DNA of 64,000 bases. Origin: Roseburia sp. (GTDB taxonomy: Bacteria; Bacillota; Clostridia; Lachnospirales; Lachnospiraceae). Below, one piece after another: positions 16,868 through 25,393 of the stretch (the first letter of the stretch is position 1; the number at the start of each line of letters is the position of its first letter). The notes beneath the pieces are model-generated. The model made no database searches. It saw only the letters and a program-made list of their open reading frames with translations, and was not told where the DNA came from. Position numbers and translations under genes: made by a program. The DNA lies in the NCBI GenBank assembly GCA_017937095.1, contig JAGBEG010000010.1, forward strand, positions 62,001-126,000, written 5' to 3'.

Positions 16868-18064
16868 ATGGAACGATTATTGGGGAAAAAGAAAATAACG
16901 ACGTTGTTGTTTCTTGCATTTCTATTTGGATACGCGATTCTGAATGCCAGAAAGGAAATCCCGGTTTTAAAGGAAACGATAGCGGGCTGGTATGAGAGCG
17001 ACGGGACGCCGACCGAACTGGTGTCGCAGGTAAATGCTGCGATTGATGAAAACGTAGTGGAAAAATATGCGTTTATCGACGCCTACGGGTATATGCAGCT
17101 TCTTTTAGGCAAAGAGGAAGAGTCCAATTTCGAGGTGGTAAAGGATCACGCGGGAAAGCTCTACTACACTTATTTTACAACGGAAATCAACGACGTTTCT
17201 TCTGAGGCAGAGAAGACGAAAAAGCTGGCGGATGCAGTGTGCGACGAAGATACGAGACTTCTTTACGTGATGCCTCCGGCAAAATACATCCATGGGTTTA
17301 CCGAGTTCTCGACGGGAATCCCTTATAACATGGCGAACGAGACGGCGGATGATTTCTTAAGACGGCTGGACGAGTATGGCGTGGACTATATCGATCTGCG
17401 GGATTATCTCGATGAGAGCGGCATCCCGATGTCTGAGGTGTTTTATAATACGGATCACCACTGGAAGATTCAGACGGCGTTCTGGGCGGCTTCGCAGTTC
17501 TGCGACGTCTTGGAGGAGCGCTACGGGGAGACGCTGGACCCGGACGATTACTACAAGGATAAGGACAATTATAACTTTATCACCTATGACGACATTTTCC
17601 TCGGATCGATGGGGAGAAAGACCGGGCGTTTCTATACGGAGGTGGATGATTTTACACTGATCTATCCGAAGTTTGCGACCGATTATACCTATGAGAACAG
17701 CATTTCCGGCGATCTGCAGTTTACGGGCAGATTCGAGGAGGCGCTGCTTGCGACCCCGGTCATCCGGCAGAGTAATCAGCCGTTCGATACGGATATGTAT
17801 GGAATCTATCTGTATGGAAATCCGGCGTTTACGCATATCGAAAATATGGATCATCCGGACGGGCTGCGCATCTGTGTCATTAAGGATTCCTTTGCCGTGC
17901 CGTTCTCGGCGTTTACGTCCTTAAGATGCAATACGGTGGATCTGATCGATCCGCGATTTTATGAGGAGGATTATTACGAGACGATCAAAGCGGGAGATTA
18001 TGATTATGTCATACTGATGTTTTCCCCGGAAAATATCGTGGAGGAGTTCTTCCCGTGGGAATAG
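16868..18064 (+). CDS. DHHW (AlgJ/AlgX-like) SGNH-type acetylation protein
   Basis: A 398-aa membrane-anchored extracytoplasmic protein that probably completes acetyl transfer to the polysaccharide. A single N-terminal helix (TTLLFLAFLFGYAIL) anchors it. The family motif NTDHHWK is at about residues 195-201 and the serine motif KDSFAVPFSAF near residue 340 is the likely nucleophile segment of the SGNH-like fold. The ATG at 16868 follows AAAGGGTGAG. It lies 32 bp after the MBOAT gene and completes a set like AlgI-AlgJ or WssH-WssI. No cleavable signal is obvious, so it probably stays membrane-tethered. Confidence 0.85.
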   Translation: MERLLGKKKITTLLFLAFLFGYAILNARKEIPVLKETIAGWYESDGTPTELVSQVNAAIDENVVEKYAFIDAYGYMQLLLGKEEESNFEVVKDHAGKLYYTYFTTEINDVSSEAEKTKKLADAVCDEDTRLLYVMPPAKYIHGFTEFSTGIPYNMANETADDFLRRLDEYGVDYIDLRDYLDESGIPMSEVFYNTDHHWKIQTAFWAASQFCDVLEERYGETLDPDDYYKDKDNYNFITYDDIFLGSMGRKTGRFYTEVDDFTLIYPKFATDYTYENSISGDLQFTGRFEEALLATPVIRQSNQPFDTDMYGIYLYGNPAFTHIENMDHPDGLRICVIKDSFAVPFSAFTSLRCNTVDLIDPRFYEEDYYETIKAGDYDYVILMFSPENIVEEFFPWE

Positions 18065-18114
18065 GAAGCAGCGTTCTTCCCGGGAAATGTGGCGGCTTCG
18101 GAAGGGAGCGTATC

Positions 18115-19335
18115 ATGTATAAAATTAAAGAGACAGAAGATCGCGAAAAATATATTCTCTTACTTCCGGCAATGTTAGACGCACATTTTCCGCTTCTTAA
18201 GTACGCCTTTTATTCCCGCAATTATCATCCGGTCATTCTGGAAAATGAGGAGGGCATCACCGATACGGGGCTTCGCTATGTGAATCACGATATGTGCTAT
18301 CCTGCAATCTTAAATGTCGGTCAGATGGTGGCGGCGTTAAAGAGCGGTGCGTTTGATACAGAACGCACCGTTCTCTTGATGCCGCAGGCGGGGGATGCGT
18401 GCCGCGGCTCTAATTATATCAGTGTCTTAAGAAGGGCGGTCGCTGCGGCAGGATTTCCGGAGGTAAGGGCGCTCTCTTTGAATGCGAAGGGCTTGGAGAA
18501 GGAGAATCGGGTAAAGCTTGACGCCGGGATGGTCTGGCGGGCGTTTTTTGGTCTGTTCTACAGCGATATCCTGATGCTCTTAAAGAATCAGGTAGAACCC
18601 TATGAAAAGGAATCCGGCGCGGCAGCGGAATGTCACAGAAGATGGCAGAATTTACTCGCAGAGGATTTAAAGAGGGGAAGACATCTGACCTGCGGCGCGA
18701 TGCGCAGGAATTTCCTTCGGATGGCGGAGGAGTTCTCGGCGATTCCAAGAACACATGCGGTGAAACAGAAGATCGGAATCGTCGGCGAGCTGTATGTGAA
18801 ATACTGTCATCTGGGGAATTGGAATCTCGAGAAGTTCCTGCGGGAAGAGGATTGTGAATATTATATCAATGGTCTGTCGTGGTATGTGCTCTACTATATC
18901 GACACGCATCTTGCGGCGGAGGGCGGTGCGGCGCGGCTGCTCTATGGGATCGGGCAGCGCTTTTTAGAGCACTATCAGAAGAAAATGATTAAAGCGCTGC
19001 GAGATCACGGCTTCTACAGTGCGGATGCGTTCACGGAGTTCAAGAGAGCGGCGGAGGGCTATGTCAGTTTTCACTGCACGACCGGAGACGGATGGCTGAT
19101 CGGGGCGGAGGCTGTGGCGCATATCCGCGGAGGCTACCGCAAGGTCATTGCGGCGCAGCCCTTTGACTGTATGCCGAATCATGTCTGCGGAAGAGGACTT
19201 TATCCTTCGCTGCAAAGAAAGCTGCCCGAGGGGCAGCTTGTGAGCGTCAATGTGGATGCGAGCGGGTCAAAGCTCAACTACTATAACCGGATCAAGATGT
19301 TGATTGATGCGCCGGAGCATGTAAAGAGGGGCTGA
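18115..19335 (+). CDS. 2-hydroxyacyl-CoA dehydratase-like protein, stand-alone
   Basis: The 406-aa sequence resembles the iron-sulfur part of the 2-hydroxyacyl-CoA dehydratase/activase superfamily, including the long CoA-activase proteins common in Clostridia. Supporting segments are NHDMCYPAILNVGQMV, MPQAGDACRGSNYI and the late CMPNHVCGRGLYPSL, which hold the conserved cysteines that would bind a 4Fe-4S cluster. No activase (ASKHA ATPase) domain or partner subunit is nearby. The ATG at 18115 has GAAGGGAG 7-14 bases upstream. It starts 50 bp after the DHHW gene and may share its transcript, but a role in the polysaccharide pathway is not evident; it may be an unrelated passenger. Confidence 0.72.
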   Translation: MYKIKETEDREKYILLLPAMLDAHFPLLKYAFYSRNYHPVILENEEGITDTGLRYVNHDMCYPAILNVGQMVAALKSGAFDTERTVLLMPQAGDACRGSNYISVLRRAVAAAGFPEVRALSLNAKGLEKENRVKLDAGMVWRAFFGLFYSDILMLLKNQVEPYEKESGAAAECHRRWQNLLAEDLKRGRHLTCGAMRRNFLRMAEEFSAIPRTHAVKQKIGIVGELYVKYCHLGNWNLEKFLREEDCEYYINGLSWYVLYYIDTHLAAEGGAARLLYGIGQRFLEHYQKKMIKALRDHGFYSADAFTEFKRAAEGYVSFHCTTGDGWLIGAEAVAHIRGGYRKVIAAQPFDCMPNHVCGRGLYPSLQRKLPEGQLVSVNVDASGSKLNYYNRIKMLIDAPEHVKRG

Positions 19336-19360
19336 CGCATGAATGGTTGCTTTTGATAGG

Positions 19361-19890
19361 CATAATTCTCATTATGAGGGCATAAATACGCAGTGTTCCA
19401 AAACGAGAACGGCGGCCGTAACTTTCGTTGGAACAAAATCCCCGAATTTCTTCGCGTCCGATTCGAGCATCTAATTCCGTGTCTCTTGCACTGCTTCGAC
19501 AAGCCGCCGGATGTGTTTCGACAAGCGAAAGACAATTAGGGCGAACTTCCTGCCAGCACTAGGCAGGTTTCTTCACAAAATCACGATAAAACCGCGCAGC
19601 TCGAAACTCGACGCCGTCTGCTATTAAGACCCGTGGCAGAAGGCGTCTCAAACATCTTGCTGCGCGGTTACGCTTTGTTCAGAAGCCTGCCAAGTGCTGC
19701 ACGAAAGTTCTTAATATTGTCTTTCTGCTTGCGAACACATTCAGGCGGATTGCTCGAACATTGGAAAGACACGGATTATCACAGATGCGAGAACGGACGC
19801 GTTAGAAATTGTGGATTTTGCGACCGAAATTGCGGCAGCCGTTCTCATTTGGAATACCAGCATTTTTCACGACTCATAATGAGAATTATA
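19361..19890. repeat. Giant imperfect palindrome (about 530 bp) with conserved ends
   Basis: The 18-base left end CATAATTCTCATTATGAG (19361-19378) reappears as its reverse complement at 19873-19890 with one mismatch. The two arms keep pairing all the way inward, with roughly two thirds to three quarters of positions identical by eye. Shared blocks include GAGAACGGC, CGCGTCCG, CCGTGTCT, GAAAGACAAT and CCGCGCAG. The centre is itself a hairpin: GACGCC/GGCGTC and CTGC/GCAG around the loop at 19622-19635. It fills the gap between two convergent genes. No convincing protein is encoded; it could be a fold-back mobile element, a structured RNA, or two inverted copies of a dispersed repeat. Confidence 0.85.
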
Positions 19891-19925
19891 CGTAAACAAT
19901 CATGGGCGTTAGTGCGTCATCCTGC

Positions 19926-20396
19926 TTAACGCCCGTTCTGCGCATAAGCAGCTTTCTCCCGCTGCATTTCAAGCATCAGGCGGGGAAGCGTCCATCCTGC
20001 ATTGGTCGGCGTGAGAACTGCCTTATAGGAAAGCGCTACGTCTGCCCTGCGCAGTTCAAAGAGCAGCTTGTCCATGCGCTTGTCGGAAAGGTGGCACATC
20101 ACAAGAAGGCTCTCGGAGAGCACGGGGGAGGAGGCAGCCTGTCCGTGGCTTCCGGAAGAGGCGGGCGCGCCGGAGGATGGGCGACCGGAAACTGCGGGTG
20201 CGCCGCAGGATGGGCTTCCGGAAGCGGCGGGCGCGCCGGAGGCACTGGAATTATGGCTTCCGGAAGCGATTTCCCCGAGCGTCAGGTGGTAACAGGCGGG
20301 ATCGACCCGCTCTAAGCGCAGCTTTAAGCGGGATGCAATCTGATTTACCTTTTGAAATTCGGCGTCGTCTGCGCCGAAGAGTAATAGTTTTTCCAT
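19926..20396 (-). CDS. DUF3783 family protein with an inserted 11-residue repeat
   Basis: A 156-aa cytoplasmic protein. The start KLLLFGADDAEFQKVNQIAS and the end MDKLLFELRRADVALSYK followed by AVLTPTNAGWTLPRLML match the DUF3783 pattern, whose function is unknown. Between them, residues about 50-90 are a Gly/Ala/Ser/Pro linker made of three 11-residue units of the form SxGAPAxSGxP. The ATG at 20396 follows ATAAGGAGAT. The stop lies in a GGGCGTTA/TAACGCCC hairpin (19904-19935), just outside the giant palindrome. It is transcribed toward the polysaccharide locus and is not part of it. Confidence 0.75.
   Translation of the reverse strand: MEKLLLFGADDAEFQKVNQIASRLKLRLERVDPACYHLTLGEIASGSHNSSASGAPAASGSPSCGAPAVSGRPSSGAPASSGSHGQAASSPVLSESLLVMCHLSDKRMDKLLFELRRADVALSYKAVLTPTNAGWTLPRLMLEMQREKAAYAQNGR
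20147..20245 (-). repeat. Three 33-bp tandem repeats inside the DUF3783 gene
   Basis: Units start at 20147, 20180 and 20213 (on the + strand GGCTTCCGGAAG for the first and third, GGCGACCGGAAA for the second). A partial fourth GGCTTCCGGAAGCG begins at 20255. The 33-bp length keeps the frame and gives the 11-residue protein repeat. Confidence 0.88.
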
Positions 20397-20607
20397 ACGA
20401 ATCTCCTTATAGATATAAAATTCTTATGTCTTATTCTACATCAAATCGTTGTCATATAAAAAGAAAAATTATAGAAAATTTTTGACACTTTGGTGTCCGA
20501 ATGGTGACCGTATTTCTTAAGAGGATATAGAACGATACAGGCAAATGTAAGAAAATATCATAATGATCGGGAGCGAATGGCTATGCTATGTATCGGAGGG
20601 TAGAAAA

Positions 20608-20637
20608 TTTACAATTTGATGGTAAAATGTATATAAT
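20608..20637 (+). promoter_or_regulatory. Promoter of the CPBP protease gene
   Basis: TTTACA at 20608 and TATAAT at 20632 are 18 bp apart in an AT-rich stretch. The rest of the 20397-20689 gap holds a short GACAC-TTTG-GTGTC hairpin near 20485 and nothing else recognised. Confidence 0.55.
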
Positions 20638-20689
20638 ATAGAAAACGACAAATTGGGATTTGACGAGGTAAGAATTTAAAGGTGCAGAA

Positions 20690-21502
20690 ATGATTAAAAA
20701 ATTTTACGATAAATATCCGATTCTATATGGGATATTATACGGACAAGGATTATTCATATTCTTTGTACTATTGGAGTATTTTCTTATAAGTATGGAGATA
20801 TCCGAGTGTGGCGTAGTAACCGATTCTTTTATTAGAATAATGTTTGGTATATTTGCACTTATCTTGATGAAAAAAATTCACCAAGATAAGTTTCGTGAAC
20901 AGTTTATAGTGGAAATTCCAAAAAGTACTTGGTTATTCGCTATTCCGTTCTTTATATATCTAGGATTACAGTTTTTGTATTTGCCGATAGCAGAAAGCTT
21001 ATCTACAGCATATAGTTCTGTTTTTATTTTATCCTGTGGTCAACAGTTGGCAACAGGATTTTTTGAAGAACTCGCATCAAAAGGGCTTGTTATGAGTGGT
21101 ATGCTATCGAAATGGAAACATACTGTTCATGGACGAATATGTATGGTATTTATTTCGGGTATACTTTTCGGAACATTACATATTTTAAATGTTCTTTTCA
21201 ACGGAGATATTATTGCTTGCTTATGGCAAGCTCTATATGCTAGTGCATTCGGAGTATTTTTGGCGGCAATTTACTTACATTCAAATAGTATTGTATTGTG
21301 TATGACATTTCATGCAATATGGGATATTATTATTAGAGTACCAAGTCATTTTTGTAAGAATATTCAAGAAGGAATTATATTGGATTTTATTTATTTAGCA
21401 CAAGATATTCTGGAATTGGGAGTGTTTCCACTTGTGGCTATCTTAATTTGCTTAAAATATAAGAGAGTGATGAAGTGTTCTATTTATTCCCGAAGGTGTT
21501 AA
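20690..21502 (+). CDS. CPBP (CAAX-like) intramembrane metalloprotease
   Basis: A 270-aa polytopic membrane protein. The family motifs are present in order: the glutamate pair in TGFFEELASKGLV (a lysine replaces the usual arginine of EExxxR), FGTLHILN (FxxxH), and MTFHAIWDI (HxxxD/N). Such proteins cleave prenylated or other membrane substrates or serve as bacteriocin immunity proteins. The base composition is clearly AT-richer than the neighbours and codon use shifts to A/T endings, which suggests transfer. The C-terminus (KCSIYSRRC) looks improvised, since the frame runs into the remnant of a GNAT gene and stops there. No bacteriocin gene is visible beside it. Confidence 0.78.
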   Translation: MIKKFYDKYPILYGILYGQGLFIFFVLLEYFLISMEISECGVVTDSFIRIMFGIFALILMKKIHQDKFREQFIVEIPKSTWLFAIPFFIYLGLQFLYLPIAESLSTAYSSVFILSCGQQLATGFFEELASKGLVMSGMLSKWKHTVHGRICMVFISGILFGTLHILNVLFNGDIIACLWQALYASAFGVFLAAIYLHSNSIVLCMTFHAIWDIIIRVPSHFCKNIQEGIILDFIYLAQDILELGVFPLVAILICLKYKRVMKCSIYSRRC

Positions 21503-21884
21503 AGCGCCTCCAAAAGATATTATTAATAAGCCCGAATTACAGGTATATATATCAGATTTTGGAAAACACAAGGGAGATTACTGTCTTGTTGCAGAGTCTG
21601 ACAAAAAAATAGTTGGTGCAGTATGGGTTCGCATTATGAATGATTATGGTCATGTTGATAATGAAACTCCATCTTTGGCAATATCATTATTTCCTGAGTA
21701 CAGAAATCATGGAATAGGAACGACTTTGATGAAATCAATGATTGAACTACTAAAGACAGAAAAATATAAACAGGTATCACTTGCCGTTCAAAAAGCAAAC
21801 TATGCAGTTAATATGTACAAGAATGTTGGATTTAAAATAGTTGACGAAAACGAAGAAGAATACATTATGCTATGTAAGCTTTAA
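21474..21884 (+). pseudogene. GNAT acetyltransferase remnant, 5' end missing
   Basis: The frame reads LFIPEGVKAPPKDIINKPEL from its very beginning, through IVGAVWVRI, to YRNHGIGTTLMKSMIELL (the acetyl-CoA pyrophosphate loop) and ends YIMLCKL. In this family about 25-30 residues normally precede FIPEG. Here an in-frame stop at 21471 lies just upstream and no ATG, GTG or TTG exists before the ATG at 21636, which is deep inside the domain. The frame overlaps the CPBP end, indicating a deletion or recombination joint at about 21474-21480. A rare ATT start at 21486 could still give a short product. Confidence 0.75.
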
Positions 21885-21892
21885 TCATACAA

Positions 21893-22159
21893 ATCCATAT
21901 TTTCGGAGAGGGCAATACAAGAACGACGGCGGTATTCTTTATCAAATACTTAAGAACGCCCGGTTTTTCAGTGACCAATGATGTTTTTGCAGAGAATGCG
22001 TGGTATTTCAGAAATGCGCTTGTCCGTGCGAATGATACGAACCTGCAAAAAGGTCTTCATGGAACAACGGAGTACCTTGAATTATTCCTGAAAAATCTGC
22101 TTTTAAACGAGAAAAATGAGCTGCACAATCGAAATCTTCATATAAGCGGACTTTCGTGA
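21893..22159 (+). pseudogene. Fic-domain protein remnant, 5' end missing
   Basis: The translation begins at IHIFGEGNTRTTAVFFIKYL, the Fic core motif (HxFxxGNxRTT, here HIFGEGNTRTT), and continues through SVTNDVFAENAWYFRNAL to a normal C-terminal end LHNRNLHISGLS. Everything before the motif (usually 100 or more residues) is absent: the frame abuts the GNAT stop nine bases upstream. The motif retains the catalytic histidine, but without the N-terminal part it should not be functional. A GTG at 21971 would give only a 62-residue tail. It is a second truncated remnant in the same AT-rich island. Confidence 0.78.
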
Positions 22160-22175
22160 GATGAAAAAATGACAA

Positions 22176-22204
22176 TGGACATTATTTGTAAAAAAGTGTA
22201 TGAT
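22176..22204 (+). promoter_or_regulatory. Promoter of the EAL phosphodiesterase gene
   Basis: TGGACA at 22176 and TATGAT at 22199 are 17 bp apart, about 50-90 bp before the candidate starts. Confidence 0.5.
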
Positions 22205-22290
22205 GAAAAAAGGAATAAGTGATGCTTTTTTAGCAGATAGGATGTGATTTTATTTATTCGAAAGCAAAGTCTACAAGTAGAAAAATCATA

Positions 22291-25158
22291 TTGGCAGGCA
22301 GCGTCCTGGTAGGGATGCTGTGTTTATTTTGTGCATTTTTTGAAAGCGACATTTACGCGGCCCAGAAACGGCTGGTAAAGGTCGCTTTTTTTCCGATGGA
22401 CGGATACCATATCACGAATGCGGACGGAAGCTATGGCGGTATGGACGTCGCGTACTTAAACGCGCTGTGTGATTATGCGGACTGGGAAATCGAGTATGTA
22501 AGCTGCGGCAGTTGGGAAGAAGCGCTGCAGATGCTTACGGATAAGCAGGTGGATCTGGTCGGTTCGGCGCAATATTCCACAGAGCGGGCGCAGATTTATC
22601 AGTATGCGGATCTTTCCAGCGGGTATACGTTCGGGGTGATTGCCGCAAATCCTGACAGCGCCGTCGCTTATGAGGATTTTGCGGCGATGCAGGATATCAC
22701 CTTCGGCATGGTCGAGAATTATGTACGGAAGGATGATTTTTTGCAATATCTGCGTGATAACGGAATTGAGAGTCCGGTCATCGTAGAGTATGCCTCGACA
22801 GCAGAGTTGCAGAATGCGCTTTCGGCGGGGGAGATCGACGCGCTGGTTCACACGTTTACGGAGGTGAGGGAAGGGCAGCGCCTGCTCGGGCGTTTTGCGC
22901 CCAGACCGTTTTATTATATTACATATAAGGGAAATGACGACGTGATGCGCGAGCTGAACCAGGCGGCGGCTGATCTTAAGATGAACCGTCCGGAGCTGGA
23001 AGCGGAACTGATGAACGAGTTCTATTACAGCAGATTCGATAAAACGGCGTTGCTTACAACCGCGGAAACTGCGTACATTGCAGAGACCGGGAAGGTTATA
23101 GTAGGCTACCTCGACGGATTTTATCCGTTCTCTTATGAGAAGGATGGGGAATTTAAAGGCCTTACCAGAGAACTTTTGGAGAGCAGTCTGCGCGATACCG
23201 GATTGGAACTCGAATACCGTAAAATGGCGGACCGCAAATCGGCGCAGGCGATGCTTGGAAACGGCGAGATCGATATTCTGGCGTATTGCACGGAAACGGA
23301 AGCGGCGCTGGAGGAATATCAGTTGACGGCTGCCTGCGAGTATGCGGAGGTGCCTTTGGTTCTGGTAACGGAGAAGAACCGGAATATCAATGAAATCGGA
23401 ACTCTGGCAACGGTTTCTTTCCTTCTGGATGAGACAGGCGCCGCAGTGCAGACAGGGGAGACAAAGATCGTCACCTATGAAACGCAGCAGGAGTGTATTG
23501 ACGCGGTAAGCGAAGATATGGCAGACGCAGTGCTCTGTGACGGATATCTGGCGGAATATCTGATGCGCACCGAATTTCGGTATGAAAATTTACAGATAAA
23601 AAATGTATTTAACGGCGGACATGCTATTTCCATGGCAGTCAGGGAAGAAGACGAACTGCTTTCCGATATTCTCGAAAAAACGGTTTCTGAAATTGATTCG
23701 AAAAGCGTCAATGCATATATGCTCAAAGAAAATACCTATCCGCTGATAAGTGTGATTGATTTCGTGCGCAATAACAGTCTTTGGATTATCGGTATTCTGC
23801 TTGCCATCATCATTCTGATCATACTGCTGGCTGCGCACACCATAGGCGACAGCAGGAAGATTCAGAAGCTGATGTACAAAGATACCAAAATGGATATCTG
23901 GAATCTGAATTACCTGATTTTCTGGGGAGAACACAAGCTGCTCCCGGAGCGCAGGGCGCAGTATGCCGTCGTCTATGTGAATCTGGCGCAGTTCCGCCGC
24001 TACAACATTATCTACGGCTGGAATGCGGGGGAACGCCTGCTGGAAAAGGTTGCTGACATTCTGGTGAAAAATGTGGACTCCAAAACAGAAGTCTGCGCAA
24101 GAGATCAGGGGGATCATTTTGTAATGCTTCTGAACTATTCGGACAGGGAAGCATTTATGGAACGGATTCAGGCAATCAGGGACGAGGTCGAAAAATGGAT
24201 CGTAAGCGATACGGACAATCATATGTCGCTGCAGATGGGAATTTATGATATCCCGCAGGACGAAAGCGATTTGCGTCTGGCGATCAATTATGCAAATCAG
24301 GCGCTTGATTTTGCAGGAAATAACAAGGGGGACGAAGTAAGGACTTATGATGCGGGGCTGGAAACACTGATTAAGGAACGCCACGAGCGTGAAACATTAT
24401 TGGAGTCTGTAGATGTCAATAAGGATTTCGTGGCATATTACCAGCCGAAGGTGGATATCCGGGACGGAAAGATCATCGGCGCTGAGGCGCTGGTGCGTTT
24501 CCTCGATCCGACGCAGGGTGGAGCGGTGAGAGCACCGGGATTTTTCGTGCCGTACTATGAGCAGACAGGGAAGATTACGGAGATTGATTTTTTTGTATTT
24601 GAGTCGGTCTGCAAAATGCTGCGCAGGCGTCTGGACGCCGGATTGCCGGTAGTTGCGGTTTCCTGTAACTTTTCGAGAACGCACTTTATCAAACCGGGCT
24701 TCCCGGAGCATTTTGTTGAAATTCTTGACCGTTATCAGATTTCAAAAGATCTGATCGAGGTAGAAATTACGGAGACACTTGTCGTAGAAGAACTCCAGCA
24801 GCATATGGTAAAAAAGACGTTGGATGCGCTGAAAAAAGAGGGCATCCGGCTCTCAATCGATGATTTTGGCGCAGGCTATTCCTCGCTTGGTGTGTTTGAG
24901 CAGATTCCGGCCTCGGTCATCAAGCTGGACCGCTCTTTCCTGCTCAACAAAGAGGATCATGACCGTCAGGTAAAAATCATGCGCGGTATCGTGAAGCTCG
25001 GGAAAGAACTGGAAGCGCAGATCGTGTGCGAGGGGGTAGAGACGGAAACGGATATCAATTTGATGAAAGAAATCGGAGCTTACGTAGCGCAGGGCTATTT
25101 CTATTCTAAACCTGTGCCGGAAGCGGAGTTCGAGGAAAAGCTCTCGGCGCAGGGATAA
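22291..25158 (+). CDS. Two-sensor membrane c-di-GMP phosphodiesterase (degenerate GGDEF plus EAL)
   Basis: Probably degrades cyclic-di-GMP in response to small solutes outside the cell. After a signal segment come two solute-binding-protein-type (SBP_bac_3) domains (about residues 25-245 and 260-480), a transmembrane helix near 497-517 (SLWIIGILLAIIILIILL), a GGDEF-like domain with the degenerate motif QGDHF, and an EAL domain from about residue 690 with intact GAEALVRF and DDFGAGYSSL. So it should be a phosphodiesterase, not a cyclase. The TTG at 22291 leaves only a fragment of a signal peptide. The frame is open upstream to 22234 and an ATT at 22252 would restore a basic n-region (YSKAKSTSRK) and sits 8 bases after AGGATG, so the true start may be there. 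Confidence 0.86.
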   Translation: MAGSVLVGMLCLFCAFFESDIYAAQKRLVKVAFFPMDGYHITNADGSYGGMDVAYLNALCDYADWEIEYVSCGSWEEALQMLTDKQVDLVGSAQYSTERAQIYQYADLSSGYTFGVIAANPDSAVAYEDFAAMQDITFGMVENYVRKDDFLQYLRDNGIESPVIVEYASTAELQNALSAGEIDALVHTFTEVREGQRLLGRFAPRPFYYITYKGNDDVMRELNQAAADLKMNRPELEAELMNEFYYSRFDKTALLTTAETAYIAETGKVIVGYLDGFYPFSYEKDGEFKGLTRELLESSLRDTGLELEYRKMADRKSAQAMLGNGEIDILAYCTETEAALEEYQLTAACEYAEVPLVLVTEKNRNINEIGTLATVSFLLDETGAAVQTGETKIVTYETQQECIDAVSEDMADAVLCDGYLAEYLMRTEFRYENLQIKNVFNGGHAISMAVREEDELLSDILEKTVSEIDSKSVNAYMLKENTYPLISVIDFVRNNSLWIIGILLAIIILIILLAAHTIGDSRKIQKLMYKDTKMDIWNLNYLIFWGEHKLLPERRAQYAVVYVNLAQFRRYNIIYGWNAGERLLEKVADILVKNVDSKTEVCARDQGDHFVMLLNYSDREAFMERIQAIRDEVEKWIVSDTDNHMSLQMGIYDIPQDESDLRLAINYANQALDFAGNNKGDEVRTYDAGLETLIKERHERETLLESVDVNKDFVAYYQPKVDIRDGKIIGAEALVRFLDPTQGGAVRAPGFFVPYYEQTGKITEIDFFVFESVCKMLRRRLDAGLPVVAVSCNFSRTHFIKPGFPEHFVEILDRYQISKDLIEVEITETLVVEELQQHMVKKTLDALKKEGIRLSIDDFGAGYSSLGVFEQIPASVIKLDRSFLLNKEDHDRQVKIMRGIVKLGKELEAQIVCEGVETETDINLMKEIGAYVAQGYFYSKPVPEAEFEEKLSAQG

Positions 25159-25162
25159 ATAA

Positions 25163-25208
25163 AAGGGGGGGACATTTCTGCTCAGGAAATTGATATCCCC
25201 CTCTTTTT
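25163..25208 (+). terminator. Terminator after the EAL gene
   Basis: A G-run at 25165-25171 pairs with the CCCCC at 25197-25201 (extended by flanking bases) and is followed by CTCTTTTTCTC. A separate hairpin GTGTCAG/CTGACAC lies at 25284-25316; nothing else is seen before the recA promoter. Confidence 0.75.
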
Positions 25209-25393
25209 CTCATAATTTTAGAAAACAGTTGTCATTTCGGAGCAGTTATGCTACGATACATGCAGACTTCTTATCAAATATCTGTGTCAGACAGGGCGTT
25301 TGCATTTGCCTGACACTTCAGAAACATTCTAAGGTTTCTCCGGCGGTTTCCGCCAGTTATCAGAGCACTACAAATTATTTTCAAGTTTTATAG

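Noticed and set aside
19336-19925. Insertion sequence with a transposase
   Set aside because: Terminal inverted repeats exist but no transposase motif and no clear target duplication was seen; kept as a palindromic repeat.
19633-19929. A 98-codon frame in the right arm of the palindrome
   Set aside because: The frame has no ribosome site, and its similarity to a frame of the left arm is explained by the arms being related in sequence; treated as non-coding.
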